Source: Micromonospora sp. MW-13 (GTDB lineage: Bacteria; Actinomycetota; Actinomycetes; Mycobacteriales; Micromonosporaceae). Taken from it: a stretch of 64,000 nucleotides of DNA. Made by a program: the position numbers and the translations under genes. Position 1 is the stretch's first letter. Every line of letters begins with the position of its first letter. Below, piece by piece: positions 23,909 through 32,321 of the stretch. The stretch is from NCBI RefSeq assembly GCF_003434305.1, contig NZ_QKKX01000032.1:1-64000 (forward strand), given 5' to 3'. The notes below the pieces were generated by a model that was not told where the DNA came from, did not search any database, and saw only the letters and a program-made list of their open reading frames with translations.

Positions 23909-25822
23909 CTACAGGGTACGGGCCAAGCGGTCGGCGAGGACACGGGTGAACCGGGACGGGTCGGCCAGCTCGCCGCCCTCGGCCAGCAGCGCCATCCCGT
24001 ACAGCAGCTCGGCGGTGTCGCCGACCGCGTCGGATCCGGCGTCCTGCTCGTGGGCCTTGCGCAGCCCCTCGACCAGCGGGTGCCCCGGGTTCAGCTCCAG
24101 GATCCGCTTGACCTGCGGCACCTCGTGCCCCATCGCCCGGTACATCTTCTCCAGGGTCGGGGTGATGTCGTGGGCGTCGCCCACCACGCAGGCCGGCGAG
24201 GTGGTCAGCCGGGTGGAGAGCCGGACCTCCTTGACGTTGTCGGAGAGCCGGCCAGTCATCCAGGTCAGCAGGTCGGCGTACTCCTGGCGCTGCTGCTCCC
24301 GGGCGGACTCGGCTTCCTTCTTCTCCTCCTCGGTGTCCAGGTCGACCTGGCCCTTGGCGATGGAGCGCAGCGGCTTGCCGTCGAACTGGCCGACCCGCTC
24401 GACCCACACCTCGTCCACCGGGTCGGTGAGGATCAGCACCTCGTAGCCCTTGGCCCGGAACGCCTCCATGTGCGGCGAGTTCTCGATCATCGACCGGGAC
24501 TCGCCGGTCATGTAGTAGATGTCGCCCTGGCCGTCCTTCATCCGCTCGACGTAGTCGCGCAGGCCGGTCAGCTCGGCCGGATCGTGGGTGGAGGCGACGG
24601 AGACGATGTCGAGGATGGCCTCGGTGTTGTCCGGGTCGTCGAGCAGGCCCTCCTTGACGGCCGGGCCGAACTCCGACCAGAAGGTGCGGTACTTCTCGGC
24701 CTCGTTGGCCTTCATCTCCTTGACGGTGGCGAGGATCTTCTTCACCAGCCGGCGGCGGACCACCTGGATCTGGCGGTCCTGCTGGAGGATCTCCCGGGAG
24801 ATGTTCAGCGACAGGTCGTGCGCGTCGACGACGCCCTTGACGAAGCGCAGGTAGTTGGGCATCAGCGCGTCGCAGTCGTCCATGATGAACACGCGCTTGA
24901 CGTAGAGCTGCACGCCCCGGCGGGCCTGCGGGGCGAACAGGTCGACCGGGGCGTGCGACGGCAGGAACAGCAGCGCCTCGTACTCGAAGGTCCCCTCCCC
25001 CCGCATGTGGATGGTTTCGAGGGGGTCGGCCCAGTCGTGGCTGACGTGCTTGTAGAACTCCTTGTACTCGGCCTCGTCGACCTCGCTGCGCGGGCGGGCC
25101 CAGAGCGCCTTCATCGAGTTGAGGGTCTGCACGTCGCGGGTGGTCTCGTCGCCCTCGCCCTTGCGCTCGACCGTCATCCGGATCGGCCAGGCGATGAAGT
25201 CGGAGTACCGCTTGACGATCTCGCGGATCTTCCACTCGGCCGTGTAGTCGTACAGGTGGTCGTCGCTGTCCTCCGGCTTGAGGTGGACGGTGACGGAGGT
25301 GCCCTGCGGCGCGTCGTCGACGGTCTCGACGACGTACGTGCCCTCGCCGGTGGACTCCCAGCGGGTGCCCTCGTCCTGCCCGGCTCGGCGGGTGACCAGG
25401 GTGACCTTGTCGGCGACCATGAAAGTGGCGTAGAACCCGACGCCGAACTGGCCGATCAGGTCGGCGGACCCGGCCGAGTCCTTCGAATCGCGCAGCTTGG
25501 CCAGCAGCTCGGCGGTGCCGGACTTGGCGATGGTGCCGATCAGGCGGACCACGTCGTCGCGGGACATGCCGATGCCGTTGTCCCGGACGGTCAGGGTCCG
25601 GGCGTCGCGGTCGACCTCGATCTCGATGTGCAGGTCCGAGACGTCGGCCGCGAGATCCTTGTCGACCATGGACTCCAGGCGCAGCTTGTCCAGCGCGTCG
25701 GAGGCGTTGGAGACCAGCTCGCGCAGGAAGACGTCCTTGTTCGAGTAGATCGAATGGACCATCAGCTGGAGCAGCTGGCGCGCCTCCGCCTGGAACTCCA
25801 GCGTCTCGATCCGGTTACTCAC
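23909..25822 (-). CDS. htpG: Hsp90-family chaperone HtpG
   Basis: The bacterial Hsp90, 637 residues, an ATP-dependent cytosolic chaperone. The N-terminal GHKL ATPase domain shows [40 protein letters not shown] and [15 protein letters not shown]. The middle domain has [39 protein letters not shown], including the catalytic Arg region. The C-terminal dimerisation domain ends [16 protein letters not shown]. The GTG start at 25822 gives the usual [16 protein letters not shown]. It is monocistronic with a strong palindromic terminator downstream. Confidence 0.97.
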
Positions 25823-25951
25823 ACCGACCCCCTTCTGTGACTGACGAACCTCCGCGCACAGGATACGAGCCGTCGCTGCCCGTCGCGTCACCCGCCCGAC
25901 CCGGGAGCACACCCCTCCATGCGGACGGGTCGGATCAGGTGTCGTCCGGGG

Positions 25952-26191
25952 TCATCCGGCCTGCTGCGGCTCGTCCCGGTCGGGTGCCGTCGGCGGGGTT
26001 GCTGTCCTTCGCTGCTGCACTTTCTCGGCGGCGTCGATGACGTTGCGGGCTGCGGTCGCCACCGGGCAGTGCGTGGTCCGGCAGATCGGGCAGCGGCCGT
26101 CCGACAGGGGTTGGTGGTCGCGGAGGACAGCTCTGGCGGTGAGGATCAGCCGGTTTCGGATCTGGGCCAGGGACAGGAACGGCGCGGTCAT
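25952..26191 (-). CDS. small Cys-rich protein of the XRE cassette (copy 2)
   Basis: A 79-residue paralogue of 14822-15061. It begins MTAPFLSLAQIRNRLILTAR and keeps GRCPICRTTHCPVATAARNV, again C-x2-C-x4-C. The His next to the third Cys is specific to this copy. The C-terminal tail is polar and variable. It starts 2 bp after the end of the XRE gene. Function unknown; possibly zinc-binding. Confidence 0.7.
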   Translation of the reverse strand: MTAPFLSLAQIRNRLILTARAVLRDHQPLSDGRCPICRTTHCPVATAARNVIDAAEKVQQRRTATPPTAPDRDEPQQAG

Positions 26192-26193
26192 CC

Positions 26194-27393
26194 TCAGGTC
26201 ACCCCGAGGGTAGCAGCGAGCTGGATGAGCATGGCCGGTGCATGCGGGTCTCGGACCACCCTGGCGACGACTTCCCGGGCGGCCGGACGGTGGCGCAGCT
26301 CGGCCGGTGCCGTACGGTCGGCGTCGATCAGGACCCGGCCGGCGTTGATCGGGTCGTCGGCTTGAAGGTAGGCGCGGGCGGCGTCGAACAGGTGCGCCGC
26401 GCGGTGCTCGGGCGGCAGCCATCGCCAGGCGTCCCGCTGGGTCGTCTTCTCGTGCCAGGCCACAGCGTCACGGGCTTCGCCCAGGTCGACGGCTGCCGCG
26501 ACCCGGGCCAGGTCGACGGCTGTCGGCCCGAACCCGGTGCGGTGGTGGTCGTGGCCCTCGCCCACCCGGCCGGCCATGCCGGCGGCCTCGCCGATCAGGT
26601 CGGCGGTGGCACGGTCGTCACCGGCGCGGGCCGCCGCCAGGGCGGCCTGGACGAGCAGCGTCCCGCACAACGACAGCTCAGGGGGTGAGCCGATGTCGGG
26701 GTCGAATGGGGCGATCCGGTACGCGGCGGCCAGCGTCGTCGACTTCGCCGCCCTGACCCGCCCCGATGCGCGGAGCACCTGGCCGAGCTGCACCGCTGCG
26801 GCAGCTACCAGCACTCGATCACCGGTGGCGGCAGCCATGGCCCGGTCGACGGCCAACCAGCCCAGATCCGCCTCGCCGAGCTTCACCAGCAGCGACGCGG
26901 TCACCCGGTACGCCTCCACCAGCGGCACCCGCCCCTCCCCCGGGCCACGGGCGTGGGCGCGCTGCGCGTCGGCCAGCAACTCCGGCACCAGGTCGATCAC
27001 CTGCGGATAGCGGGCGTGCTGGAAGGTGGTCCACGCGTGCGCGACCTGCCGGGCCAGCCGATCGGCGGGCAGGACCGGGCCGCGGATCACAGGCCGCGCC
27101 AACGCGATCTCGTACGCCGACAGCGCCGCCCGGATCCGCTCGACGCCCTCGCCCCGCTCGGGCACGCCGACGGGCTGGGCGTCCCGGCCGAGCAGCACCG
27201 CCGTGTCGATCCGCAGGACAGCGGCGATGTCCCGCAGGGTGGAGACCCTGTCGAGCGACCGGACACCACGCTCGACCTTGTCGACCCAACTCTTCGACTT
27301 GCCGAGCCGGTCGGCGAACACCTGCTGCGACAGCTTCCGCCGCCCCCGCCAGTACGCCACCCGGCGACCGATGGGCAGCCGATCACTGTCCAC
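26194..27393 (-). CDS. XRE-family regulator with TPR-like C-terminus (cassette copy 2)
   Basis: A 399-residue paralogue of 15058-16254. The HTH reads IGRRVAYWRGRRKLSQQVFADRLGKSKSWVDKVERGVRSLDRVS, with the recognition-helix region KSKSWVDKVERGVR identical in both copies, so both may bind the same DNA. The helical C-terminal part has diverged more, so the two may respond to different signals. The GTG start at 27393 overlaps the upstream small gene. Confidence 0.85.
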   Translation of the reverse strand: MDSDRLPIGRRVAYWRGRRKLSQQVFADRLGKSKSWVDKVERGVRSLDRVSTLRDIAAVLRIDTAVLLGRDAQPVGVPERGEGVERIRAALSAYEIALARPVIRGPVLPADRLARQVAHAWTTFQHARYPQVIDLVPELLADAQRAHARGPGEGRVPLVEAYRVTASLLVKLGEADLGWLAVDRAMAAATGDRVLVAAAAVQLGQVLRASGRVRAAKSTTLAAAYRIAPFDPDIGSPPELSLCGTLLVQAALAAARAGDDRATADLIGEAAGMAGRVGEGHDHHRTGFGPTAVDLARVAAAVDLGEARDAVAWHEKTTQRDAWRWLPPEHRAAHLFDAARAYLQADDPINAGRVLIDADRTAPAELRHRPAAREVVARVVRDPHAPAMLIQLAATLGVT

Positions 27394-27544
27394 GACGCCA
27401 CCGCCGGTCCGGCACCGCCCGCGTAGTCTCCTCCACCGGTATTCGCTCCGCCTCGGCCTGGGCGAGAAGCCGTTGCTTCGCGGCTTCTCGTTCCGCCGCC
27501 TGGATCCGCTCGCCTCTGTCCTCGACCGCACCGGCGTCGCTCAT
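27383..27544 (-). CDS. 53-residue basic coiled-coil-like protein (cassette copy 2)
   Basis: Paralogue of 16241-16411: helical ERIQAAEREAAKQRLLAQA, then IPVEETTRAVPDRRWRRG and stop. The ATG at 27544 follows GGAGGTGGGG. The first 15 residues differ between the copies while the rest is nearly identical, as expected of a real protein. Function unknown. Confidence 0.7.
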   Translation of the reverse strand: MSDAGAVEDRGERIQAAEREAAKQRLLAQAEAERIPVEETTRAVPDRRWRRGQ

Positions 27545-27563
27545 CCCCACCTCCGCTGGTAGA

Positions 27564-27605
27564 GGCGCGGCGGCGTGCTCTTGGAAGGACCGACACCGCC
27601 GCGCC
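27564..27605 (-). promoter_or_regulatory. conserved leader hairpin of the XRE cassette (copy 2)
   Basis: Ten-bp perfect arms (27564-27573, 27596-27605) and a 22-nt loop, 19 of 22 bases equal to the loop of copy 1. It sits just before the ribosome site of the small gene. Confidence 0.5.
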
Positions 27606-27667
27606 CGGCTGAAGGACGCGGCTCGCAGCCGAACCGGTAATGACGGGTCCACACCCGTCGCGCCCCG

Positions 27668-27682
27668 ATCACAGCCTGTGAT
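27668..27682. promoter_or_regulatory. perfect palindrome ATCACAG-C-CTGTGAT
   Basis: A 15-bp symmetrical site between the stop of the XRE/TPR regulator (27717) and the leader of cassette copy 2. It is less GC-rich than its surroundings. Probably an operator for the cassette; copy 1 has no equivalent palindrome at the same place. Confidence 0.4.
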
Positions 27683-27716
27683 GATTCGGCTGCGTGATCC
27701 AGGCGGAGGCCGTCCG

Positions 27717-29030
27717 CTACTGTCCGCCGGGGCGTACCGAACCGATGGCGGACAGGTCAGCGGAGCTGTCCAGGAATTCACGTACCGTCACCGAGCTCGG
27801 AGCAGCCTCGACCAGGCGCCGGCGCACCTCAGCCACCCGCCGGGCAGCCCGGTGCGACTGTGCCCGCCGAGCCATGTCCAGTGCCCGCCCCGCCGCGTCT
27901 GCCGCCCGCTCGACCTCCCCCGCCTGAAGCAGACCCTCGGCGAGCCACGTGAGGTACAGCGATGACTCCCGGGGCACCTCCGGGCCATAGCCGGTGATCA
28001 CCCGTTCCAGGATCGGTACCGCACGCAGCGGCCGGCGCAGTTCCGTCCACACCCGGCCCGCCATGATCTCCACCTCGTCCGAGGTCAGCCAGTACGCCCA
28101 CGGCGGCGCGGCGCTTGGGTCGCAAGTCGGGTACATCTCCTCCACCGCGCCCAGCGCCCGTTCGGCCAGGCTCGCCTCACCAGCGCGAGCATGCGCCCAC
28201 GCGACCCGTTCCAGCAGCAGCACCCGGCCGGTCGTCTCGGTCGCCTGCCGGCCCCCGGTGTACGCAGACCTGGCCAGGGTGACCGCCTCGCGTCGGTCCC
28301 CGATGCTCGCCTCCAGGTAGCTCAACGTGCTGAGGCAGTTGGCCGCGCCGGCAACGTCCCCGGCCGCGTGTGCGGCCCGCATCCCAGTTAGGTAGTACCG
28401 GCGCGCGTCGACGATCCGGCCGGCGTCCTCGGCTACGAATCCGGCAAGCTGGCACAGGTCCGCTGCTGCGGCAAGCAGCCGTCGGCCGACCACCTCGGAG
28501 TGAATGCCCTCACGGAACAGGCCGGCGGTGGCGTCCAACTCGGCGACCACCATCGAGTACGTCTGAGCCCCGCCGACATGGTCGTCCAGACGACGGAGCT
28601 GCCGCACCCGGCGCTCGACGCGCTCCACGGTCTCGATTCCCACCCGCCGGCCGGCGCTCAGCTCATAGCGCTGCGGAGGATCAGCGATCAGCCACTGGTG
28701 CGCCAACTCGGCAGCGTTGTTCGCGGCCGGGACTGTGGTGACGAGCAGATCGGCGAGTTGCTCGGCGTCGCAGCGCCGCCAGTGCGTGCCGCAGTCGATC
28801 GTCCATCGTCCGCCGTCAAGGATGCCCGCAAGGGCGGCCAGCTCGCCGCCAGCATCCAGGGCGGCGTCCAGCCGCTCGGCCGTCTCCGGCGTCGGCGGCT
28901 TGCGGCCATGCGCAAGGTCATGGAGATAGCTCTTGCCGTAGTAGGTGCGGGCGGCGAGTACGCGGTAGCTGACACCTCGATCCCTGAGCAACTCTCGTAG
29001 ACGCACGGCAAACCGCGACGATGCAGACAT
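27717..29030 (-). CDS. helix-turn-helix regulator with TPR-like repeats
   Basis: A 437-residue protein. The HTH at residues 5-60 (FAVRLRELLRDRGVSYRVLAARTYYGKSYLHDLAHGRKPPTPETAERLDAAL) is followed by TPR-like helices (VAGAANCLSTLSYLEASIGDRREAVTLARSAYTGG; AWAHARAGEASLAERALGAVEEMYP). The ATG at 29030 is chosen as the first codon before the HTH. A 19-bp element 60 bp upstream is shared with the regulator at 16603-17841. It lies beside cassette copy 2 as that one lies beside copy 1. Targets unknown. Confidence 0.82.
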   Translation of the reverse strand: MSASSRFAVRLRELLRDRGVSYRVLAARTYYGKSYLHDLAHGRKPPTPETAERLDAALDAGGELAALAGILDGGRWTIDCGTHWRRCDAEQLADLLVTTVPAANNAAELAHQWLIADPPQRYELSAGRRVGIETVERVERRVRQLRRLDDHVGGAQTYSMVVAELDATAGLFREGIHSEVVGRRLLAAAADLCQLAGFVAEDAGRIVDARRYYLTGMRAAHAAGDVAGAANCLSTLSYLEASIGDRREAVTLARSAYTGGRQATETTGRVLLLERVAWAHARAGEASLAERALGAVEEMYPTCDPSAAPPWAYWLTSDEVEIMAGRVWTELRRPLRAVPILERVITGYGPEVPRESSLYLTWLAEGLLQAGEVERAADAAGRALDMARRAQSHRAARRVAEVRRRLVEAAPSSVTVREFLDSSADLSAIGSVRPGGQ

Positions 29031-29089
29031 CGCAAAAGCTCCAGCAGAGGTCTGGGCGGCAGCATCGCCGCCTCTACATGGGCGAGTCA

Positions 29090-29108
29090 CCACATCGGAC
29101 GATACACC
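29090..29108 (-). promoter_or_regulatory. 19-bp element upstream of XRE/TPR regulator (copy B)
   Basis: CCACATCGGACGATACACC on the + strand; 17 of 19 match to 17898-17916. The minus strand contains TATCGT with TTACAT 16 bp upstream, a plausible -10/-35 pair, so the element may overlap the promoter. Confidence 0.55.
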
Positions 29109-29109
29109 G

Positions 29110-29470
29110 ACAGTCACACCATGTAACGCAGCGTTGATGCGCTAGCTGCGGGTTAGCCGCTTCGTCGAGCACGGGTCGGGCATGCCCTCGGGACTACGCG
29201 TCCCACTCGATCTGATGCCGTCGCTGTCCGGACTTCCATCCGAGCGCCGCCAAACGGCTGACCAATCGACTGACAGTCAGCGCGAACACCGCCCCCATCC
29301 TTGGGGACGACCCGGATGCCGCCGCGCGACGAGAACCCGTCCACACCCATCAACCAGCCCCACTGATCTTGCCGTCCCGGCTGCCGTCGACCCGCCCTCC
29401 TCGGGGTCGAGCCGCCGCCCGGCAGATCACCATCACCACCCCCGCCCACCCCGACCGACCGAGGCGCGGC
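29110..29470. other. intergenic stretch without convincing gene
   Basis: Between the XRE/TPR regulator promoter and the proline iminopeptidase stop. The one open frame (29153-29449, minus) is Gly/Arg-rich with no ribosome site or family match. I see no RNA structure. Confidence 0.5.
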
Positions 29471-30457
29471 TCAGCGGGCGGCGAACCGGTCCAGCGCGGC
29501 GCGCAGGTGACCGCGCAGGGCGTCGCTGCCGGTGTGCCCGGAGTCGGCGACCACGATCAGCTCGGCGTCGGGCCAGGCGCGGGCCAGCGACCACGGCGTC
29601 TCCAACGGCGAGCCGAGGTCGAGGCGGCCGTGCACGAGGACCCCGGGAATCCCGGCCAGCCGGCCGGCGTCGCGCAACAGGGCATCGTCGTCCAGCCACG
29701 CCCCGTGGGAGAAGTAGTGCGCGCAGATCCGGACGAACGCCAGCCGGGCGTCCGACGGCCGGTCGCTGTACACCCCGGGCCTGCCCTGGGGCTCCAGCGA
29801 GACGACGGCATCCTCCCAGGCCAGCCAGGCGTTCGCCGCCCGGTGCCGCACCCGCGCGTCCGGGTGCTCCAGCAGGCGCGCGTACGCGGCGAGCAGGTCG
29901 CCGGCCGGCCCCTGGCCCGGTTCGACCGTCGGGCGGTCGGCCGCCGGCACGGCGTCGACGAACCGCCGCCACTGCTCGGGGAAGAACCGGCCGACGCCCC
30001 GGTACAGCCAGTCGATCTCCGACCGGCGGCTCATGGTGACCCCGACGAAAACGATCGCGCTGACCCGCTCCGGGTGCCGCTGCGCGTACGCCAGGCCCAG
30101 GGTCGAGCCCCACGAGTCGCCGAACAGCAGCCAGCGGTCGATGCCCAGGTACGCGCGCAGCCGCTCCATGTCGGCCAGCAGGTGGGCAGTGGTGTTGTGC
30201 CGCATGTCGGTGGCCGGGTCGGCGGCGTGCGGGGTGCTGCGCCCGCAGCCCCGCTGGTCGAACTGGACGATCCGGTACCGGGCCGGGTCGAACAGCCGGC
30301 GGACGCCCGCGCCGGAACCGGCCCCGGGCCCGCCGTGCACGACGAGCGCCGGCGTGCCGCCCGGATTGCCGGACACCTCCCAGTGCACGAGGTTCCCGTC
30401 GCCCACGTCCAGCATGCCGTGTTCGTACGCCTCCCCGAGCCCGTACCCCATCTCCAC
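29471..30457 (-). CDS. pip: proline iminopeptidase (alpha/beta hydrolase)
   Basis: A 328-residue cytosolic aminopeptidase of family S33 that removes N-terminal proline. The oxyanion region is VVHGGPGAGSGAG, then FDQRGCGRSTPHA, and the nucleophile is Ser in LLFGDSWGSTLGLAYAQRHP. The acid residue lies in VHGRLDLGSP and the His in VADSGHTGSD. The GTG start at 30457 has GGGAGGGGG upstream; an in-frame ATG six bases later is an alternative. It follows the NRPS operon but is separated from it by a long inverted repeat, so it probably has its own promoter. Confidence 0.92.
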   Translation of the reverse strand: MEMGYGLGEAYEHGMLDVGDGNLVHWEVSGNPGGTPALVVHGGPGAGSGAGVRRLFDPARYRIVQFDQRGCGRSTPHAADPATDMRHNTTAHLLADMERLRAYLGIDRWLLFGDSWGSTLGLAYAQRHPERVSAIVFVGVTMSRRSEIDWLYRGVGRFFPEQWRRFVDAVPAADRPTVEPGQGPAGDLLAAYARLLEHPDARVRHRAANAWLAWEDAVVSLEPQGRPGVYSDRPSDARLAFVRICAHYFSHGAWLDDDALLRDAGRLAGIPGVLVHGRLDLGSPLETPWSLARAWPDAELIVVADSGHTGSDALRGHLRAALDRFAAR

Positions 30458-30484
30458 GCTGCCCCCTCCCGAGCCTCTGGTGCG

Positions 30485-30546
30485 CGCAAATACACGGAAT
30501 GTGCGGCCTCCGAGCCCGTAATAGCCACGAATTCCGTGAATTTGCG
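30485..30546. repeat. long imperfect inverted repeat (16-bp arms)
   Basis: Arms 30485-30500 (CGCAAATACACGGAAT) and 30531-30546 match at 15 of 16 bases, with a 30-nt centre. The element fills the gap between the end of the NRPS operon (stop 30585) and the proline iminopeptidase start, and is much more AT-rich than its flanks. It could be a terminator, an operator, or the remnant of a small mobile element. Confidence 0.6.
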
Positions 30547-30584
30547 GCGACGGATCTGGCGGTGGCGGATGCGGCGGTGGTGGG

Positions 30585-31757
30585 TCAGCCGGCGACGATG
30601 TCCAGGGCGCGGGTGAAGTCGGCGAGCAGGTCCGGCGTCTCCTCGATGCCGGTGGAGACCCGCACCAGGCCCTCGCCGATGCCGGTTTCGGCGAGCTGGG
30701 CGGCGTCGACGATCCCCGCCCACATCGAGCGTGGGTGCACCACCAGGGTGCTCACACTGCCCAGGCTGGCCGCGCGTTTGGCCAGCCGCAGTTCCGCCAG
30801 CAGGGTGGCCGCCGCCGGCCGGCCGCCGGCCAGGTCGAGGCTGAACACGCCGCCGTACCCGCTCATCTGCTTGCGGGCCAGGTCGTGCTGGGGATGGCTG
30901 GGCAGGCCGGGGTAGCGGACCCGGGCGACGGCCGGGTGTTCCTCCAGCGTCCGGGCCAGCGCGAGGGCGTTGTCGTTGTGCCGGGCCATCCGCAGCGGCA
31001 GCGTCCGGATGCCGCGCAGCAGCAGCCAGGCGTCGATCGGGCCGAGCGTCGCCCCGGTGACGATGGCGGTCTGCCACACCCGGTCGACCAGTTCGGCGGA
31101 GCCGACCACGACCCCGGCGGAGACGTCGGAGTGGCCGCCGAGGAACTTCGTGGCGCTGTGCCAGACCAGGTCCGCGCCGAAGGTCGCCGGACGCTGGTTG
31201 ACCGGGGTGGCGAAGGTGTTGTCCACGACGGCGTACGCGCCGTGGGCGTGCGCCAGCTCGACCACGGCGGACAGGTCGGTCAGCTCCAACAGCGGGTTGC
31301 TGGGGGTCTCCACCAGCACCAGCCGGGTCCGCGGGGTCAGCGCCCGGGCGAACGCGTCGACGTCGGTCTGGTCGACCTGGGTGCAGCTCACCCCGAACCG
31401 GGTGAGCAGCCCGGTGGTCAGCGAGGTGGTGCCGCCGTAGGTGCTGCGCTGCACGATCACATGGTCGCCGACGGTCAGCAGGGCCAGGGCGATCGTGGTG
31501 ATCGCCCCCATCCCGGAGGCGGTGACCAGGCCCGTCTCCACGCCCTCCAACTCGGCCACCACGGCGGCGACCTGGGCGTGATTGGGGTTGCCGTAGCGGG
31601 TGTAGAAGGCGTCGCCGCGCGTCTGCGTGGCGATCTCGGTGAACCGCTCGTCGGTCTCGGCGCTGAAGGTGGCGCTCTGCACGATCGGGGGCGACACCGC
31701 GCCCGCGGGGCTCAGCCCGTCGTCGCCGTGGACAGCGGTCGTGCCGATGCCGGTCAC
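30585..31757 (-). CDS. cystathionine gamma-synthase/lyase-family PLP enzyme
   Basis: A 390-residue Cys/Met metabolism PLP-dependent enzyme. The pyridoxal Lys is in WHSATKFLGGHSDVSAGVV; other marks are YTRYGNPNHAQ, ASGMGAITTIALAL, DNTFATPVNQRP and GSVSTLVVHPRSMWAG. Members carry out gamma-replacement (cystathionine gamma-synthase) or elimination (methionine or cystathionine gamma-lyase); the sequence alone does not decide. The GTG start at 31757 has AAGGAG upstream. It is the last gene of the NRPS operon, so it may supply or modify a building block, or may simply be a co-transcribed housekeeping gene. Confidence 0.88.
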   Translation of the reverse strand: MTGIGTTAVHGDDGLSPAGAVSPPIVQSATFSAETDERFTEIATQTRGDAFYTRYGNPNHAQVAAVVAELEGVETGLVTASGMGAITTIALALLTVGDHVIVQRSTYGGTTSLTTGLLTRFGVSCTQVDQTDVDAFARALTPRTRLVLVETPSNPLLELTDLSAVVELAHAHGAYAVVDNTFATPVNQRPATFGADLVWHSATKFLGGHSDVSAGVVVGSAELVDRVWQTAIVTGATLGPIDAWLLLRGIRTLPLRMARHNDNALALARTLEEHPAVARVRYPGLPSHPQHDLARKQMSGYGGVFSLDLAGGRPAAATLLAELRLAKRAASLGSVSTLVVHPRSMWAGIVDAAQLAETGIGEGLVRVSTGIEETPDLLADFTRALDIVAG

Positions 31758-31788
31758 CGGTGCTCCTTCGGTTGTCTGCTGCGAACGG

Positions 31789-31986
31789 TCAGGGTACGAC
31801 GACGACCGGCGCCGGGGCGGCCCGGTCGACGACCATCCGCTGGCTGTCACGCTGGTGCCACAGCCGGGCGTCGTCGAGGTCGGCGACGGCCAGGCCGGCG
31901 GTGGTCCCGGCGTCGGCCAACGGCTCGATCTGCGCCGCCGCCACCCGCAGCGGCTGCCGCATCGGGGTGTCGCCCGTCGTCGTCAC
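31789..31986 (-). CDS. small hypothetical protein of 65 residues
   Basis: This short frame starts with GTG overlapping the azlD stop (GTGA) and ends 31 bp before the next gene, the coupling style used throughout this operon. The protein (PLRVAAAQIEPLADAGT in the first half, VVDRAAPAPVVVVP at the end) shows no signal peptide, membrane segment or motif I recognise. It could be a real small protein or a chance frame. Confidence 0.4.
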   Translation of the reverse strand: MTTTGDTPMRQPLRVAAAQIEPLADAGTTAGLAVADLDDARLWHQRDSQRMVVDRAAPAPVVVVP

Positions 31987-32321
31987 ATCGCCCCCAGCCA
32001 CCAGCGCAGCCCGAAGAAGACCGCCAGCCCCACCGTCCAGACGATCATGAACCGTTCGACGAAGAGCCCGGTCACCAGGGTCACCACCCCGGCCACCAGG
32101 TACGGGATCGTGACCACGGTGATCTCCACCCGGTTGTCGACCGGGGCGAGCACCGACGGCACCGCGATCGCGGCGAGCAGCGCGGGCGGCAGGTAGCCGA
32201 GGAACGTCTTCACGTCGGCCGGCAGTTCCCGGTCGCGGAAGACCAGCAGCGGCACGTACCGGGGGGCGAAGGTGGCCAGCCCCATCCCGAGGATGAGCAG
32301 CAGCATCGACATCGCGGTCAC
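31983..32321 (-). CDS. azlD: AzlD-family branched-chain amino acid exporter subunit
   Basis: A 112-residue membrane protein with three to four TM helices (MSMLLLILGMGLATFAPRYVPLLVF; FLGYLPPALLAAIAVPSVLA; ITVVTIPYLVAGVVTLVTGLFV; WTVGLAVFFGLRWWLGAM). The RYVPLLVFRDRELP region is typical of AzlD. The GTG start overlaps the azlC stop. AzlC and AzlD together form an exporter for branched-chain amino acids and analogues. Confidence 0.9.
   Translation of the reverse strand: MTAMSMLLLILGMGLATFAPRYVPLLVFRDRELPADVKTFLGYLPPALLAAIAVPSVLAPVDNRVEITVVTIPYLVAGVVTLVTGLFVERFMIVWTVGLAVFFGLRWWLGAM

Larger units (their letters stand above)
25928..27606 (-). repeat. XRE three-gene cassette, copy 2
   Basis: Paralogous copy of 14798-16473: same three genes, same overlaps, same leader hairpin, similar length. 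Divergence is moderate, so this is an old duplication or a second acquisition rather than a recent event. Confidence 0.8.

Noticed and set aside
29153..29449. 98-codon minus-strand frame
   Set aside because: Gly/Arg-rich, no ribosome site and no recognisable domain.
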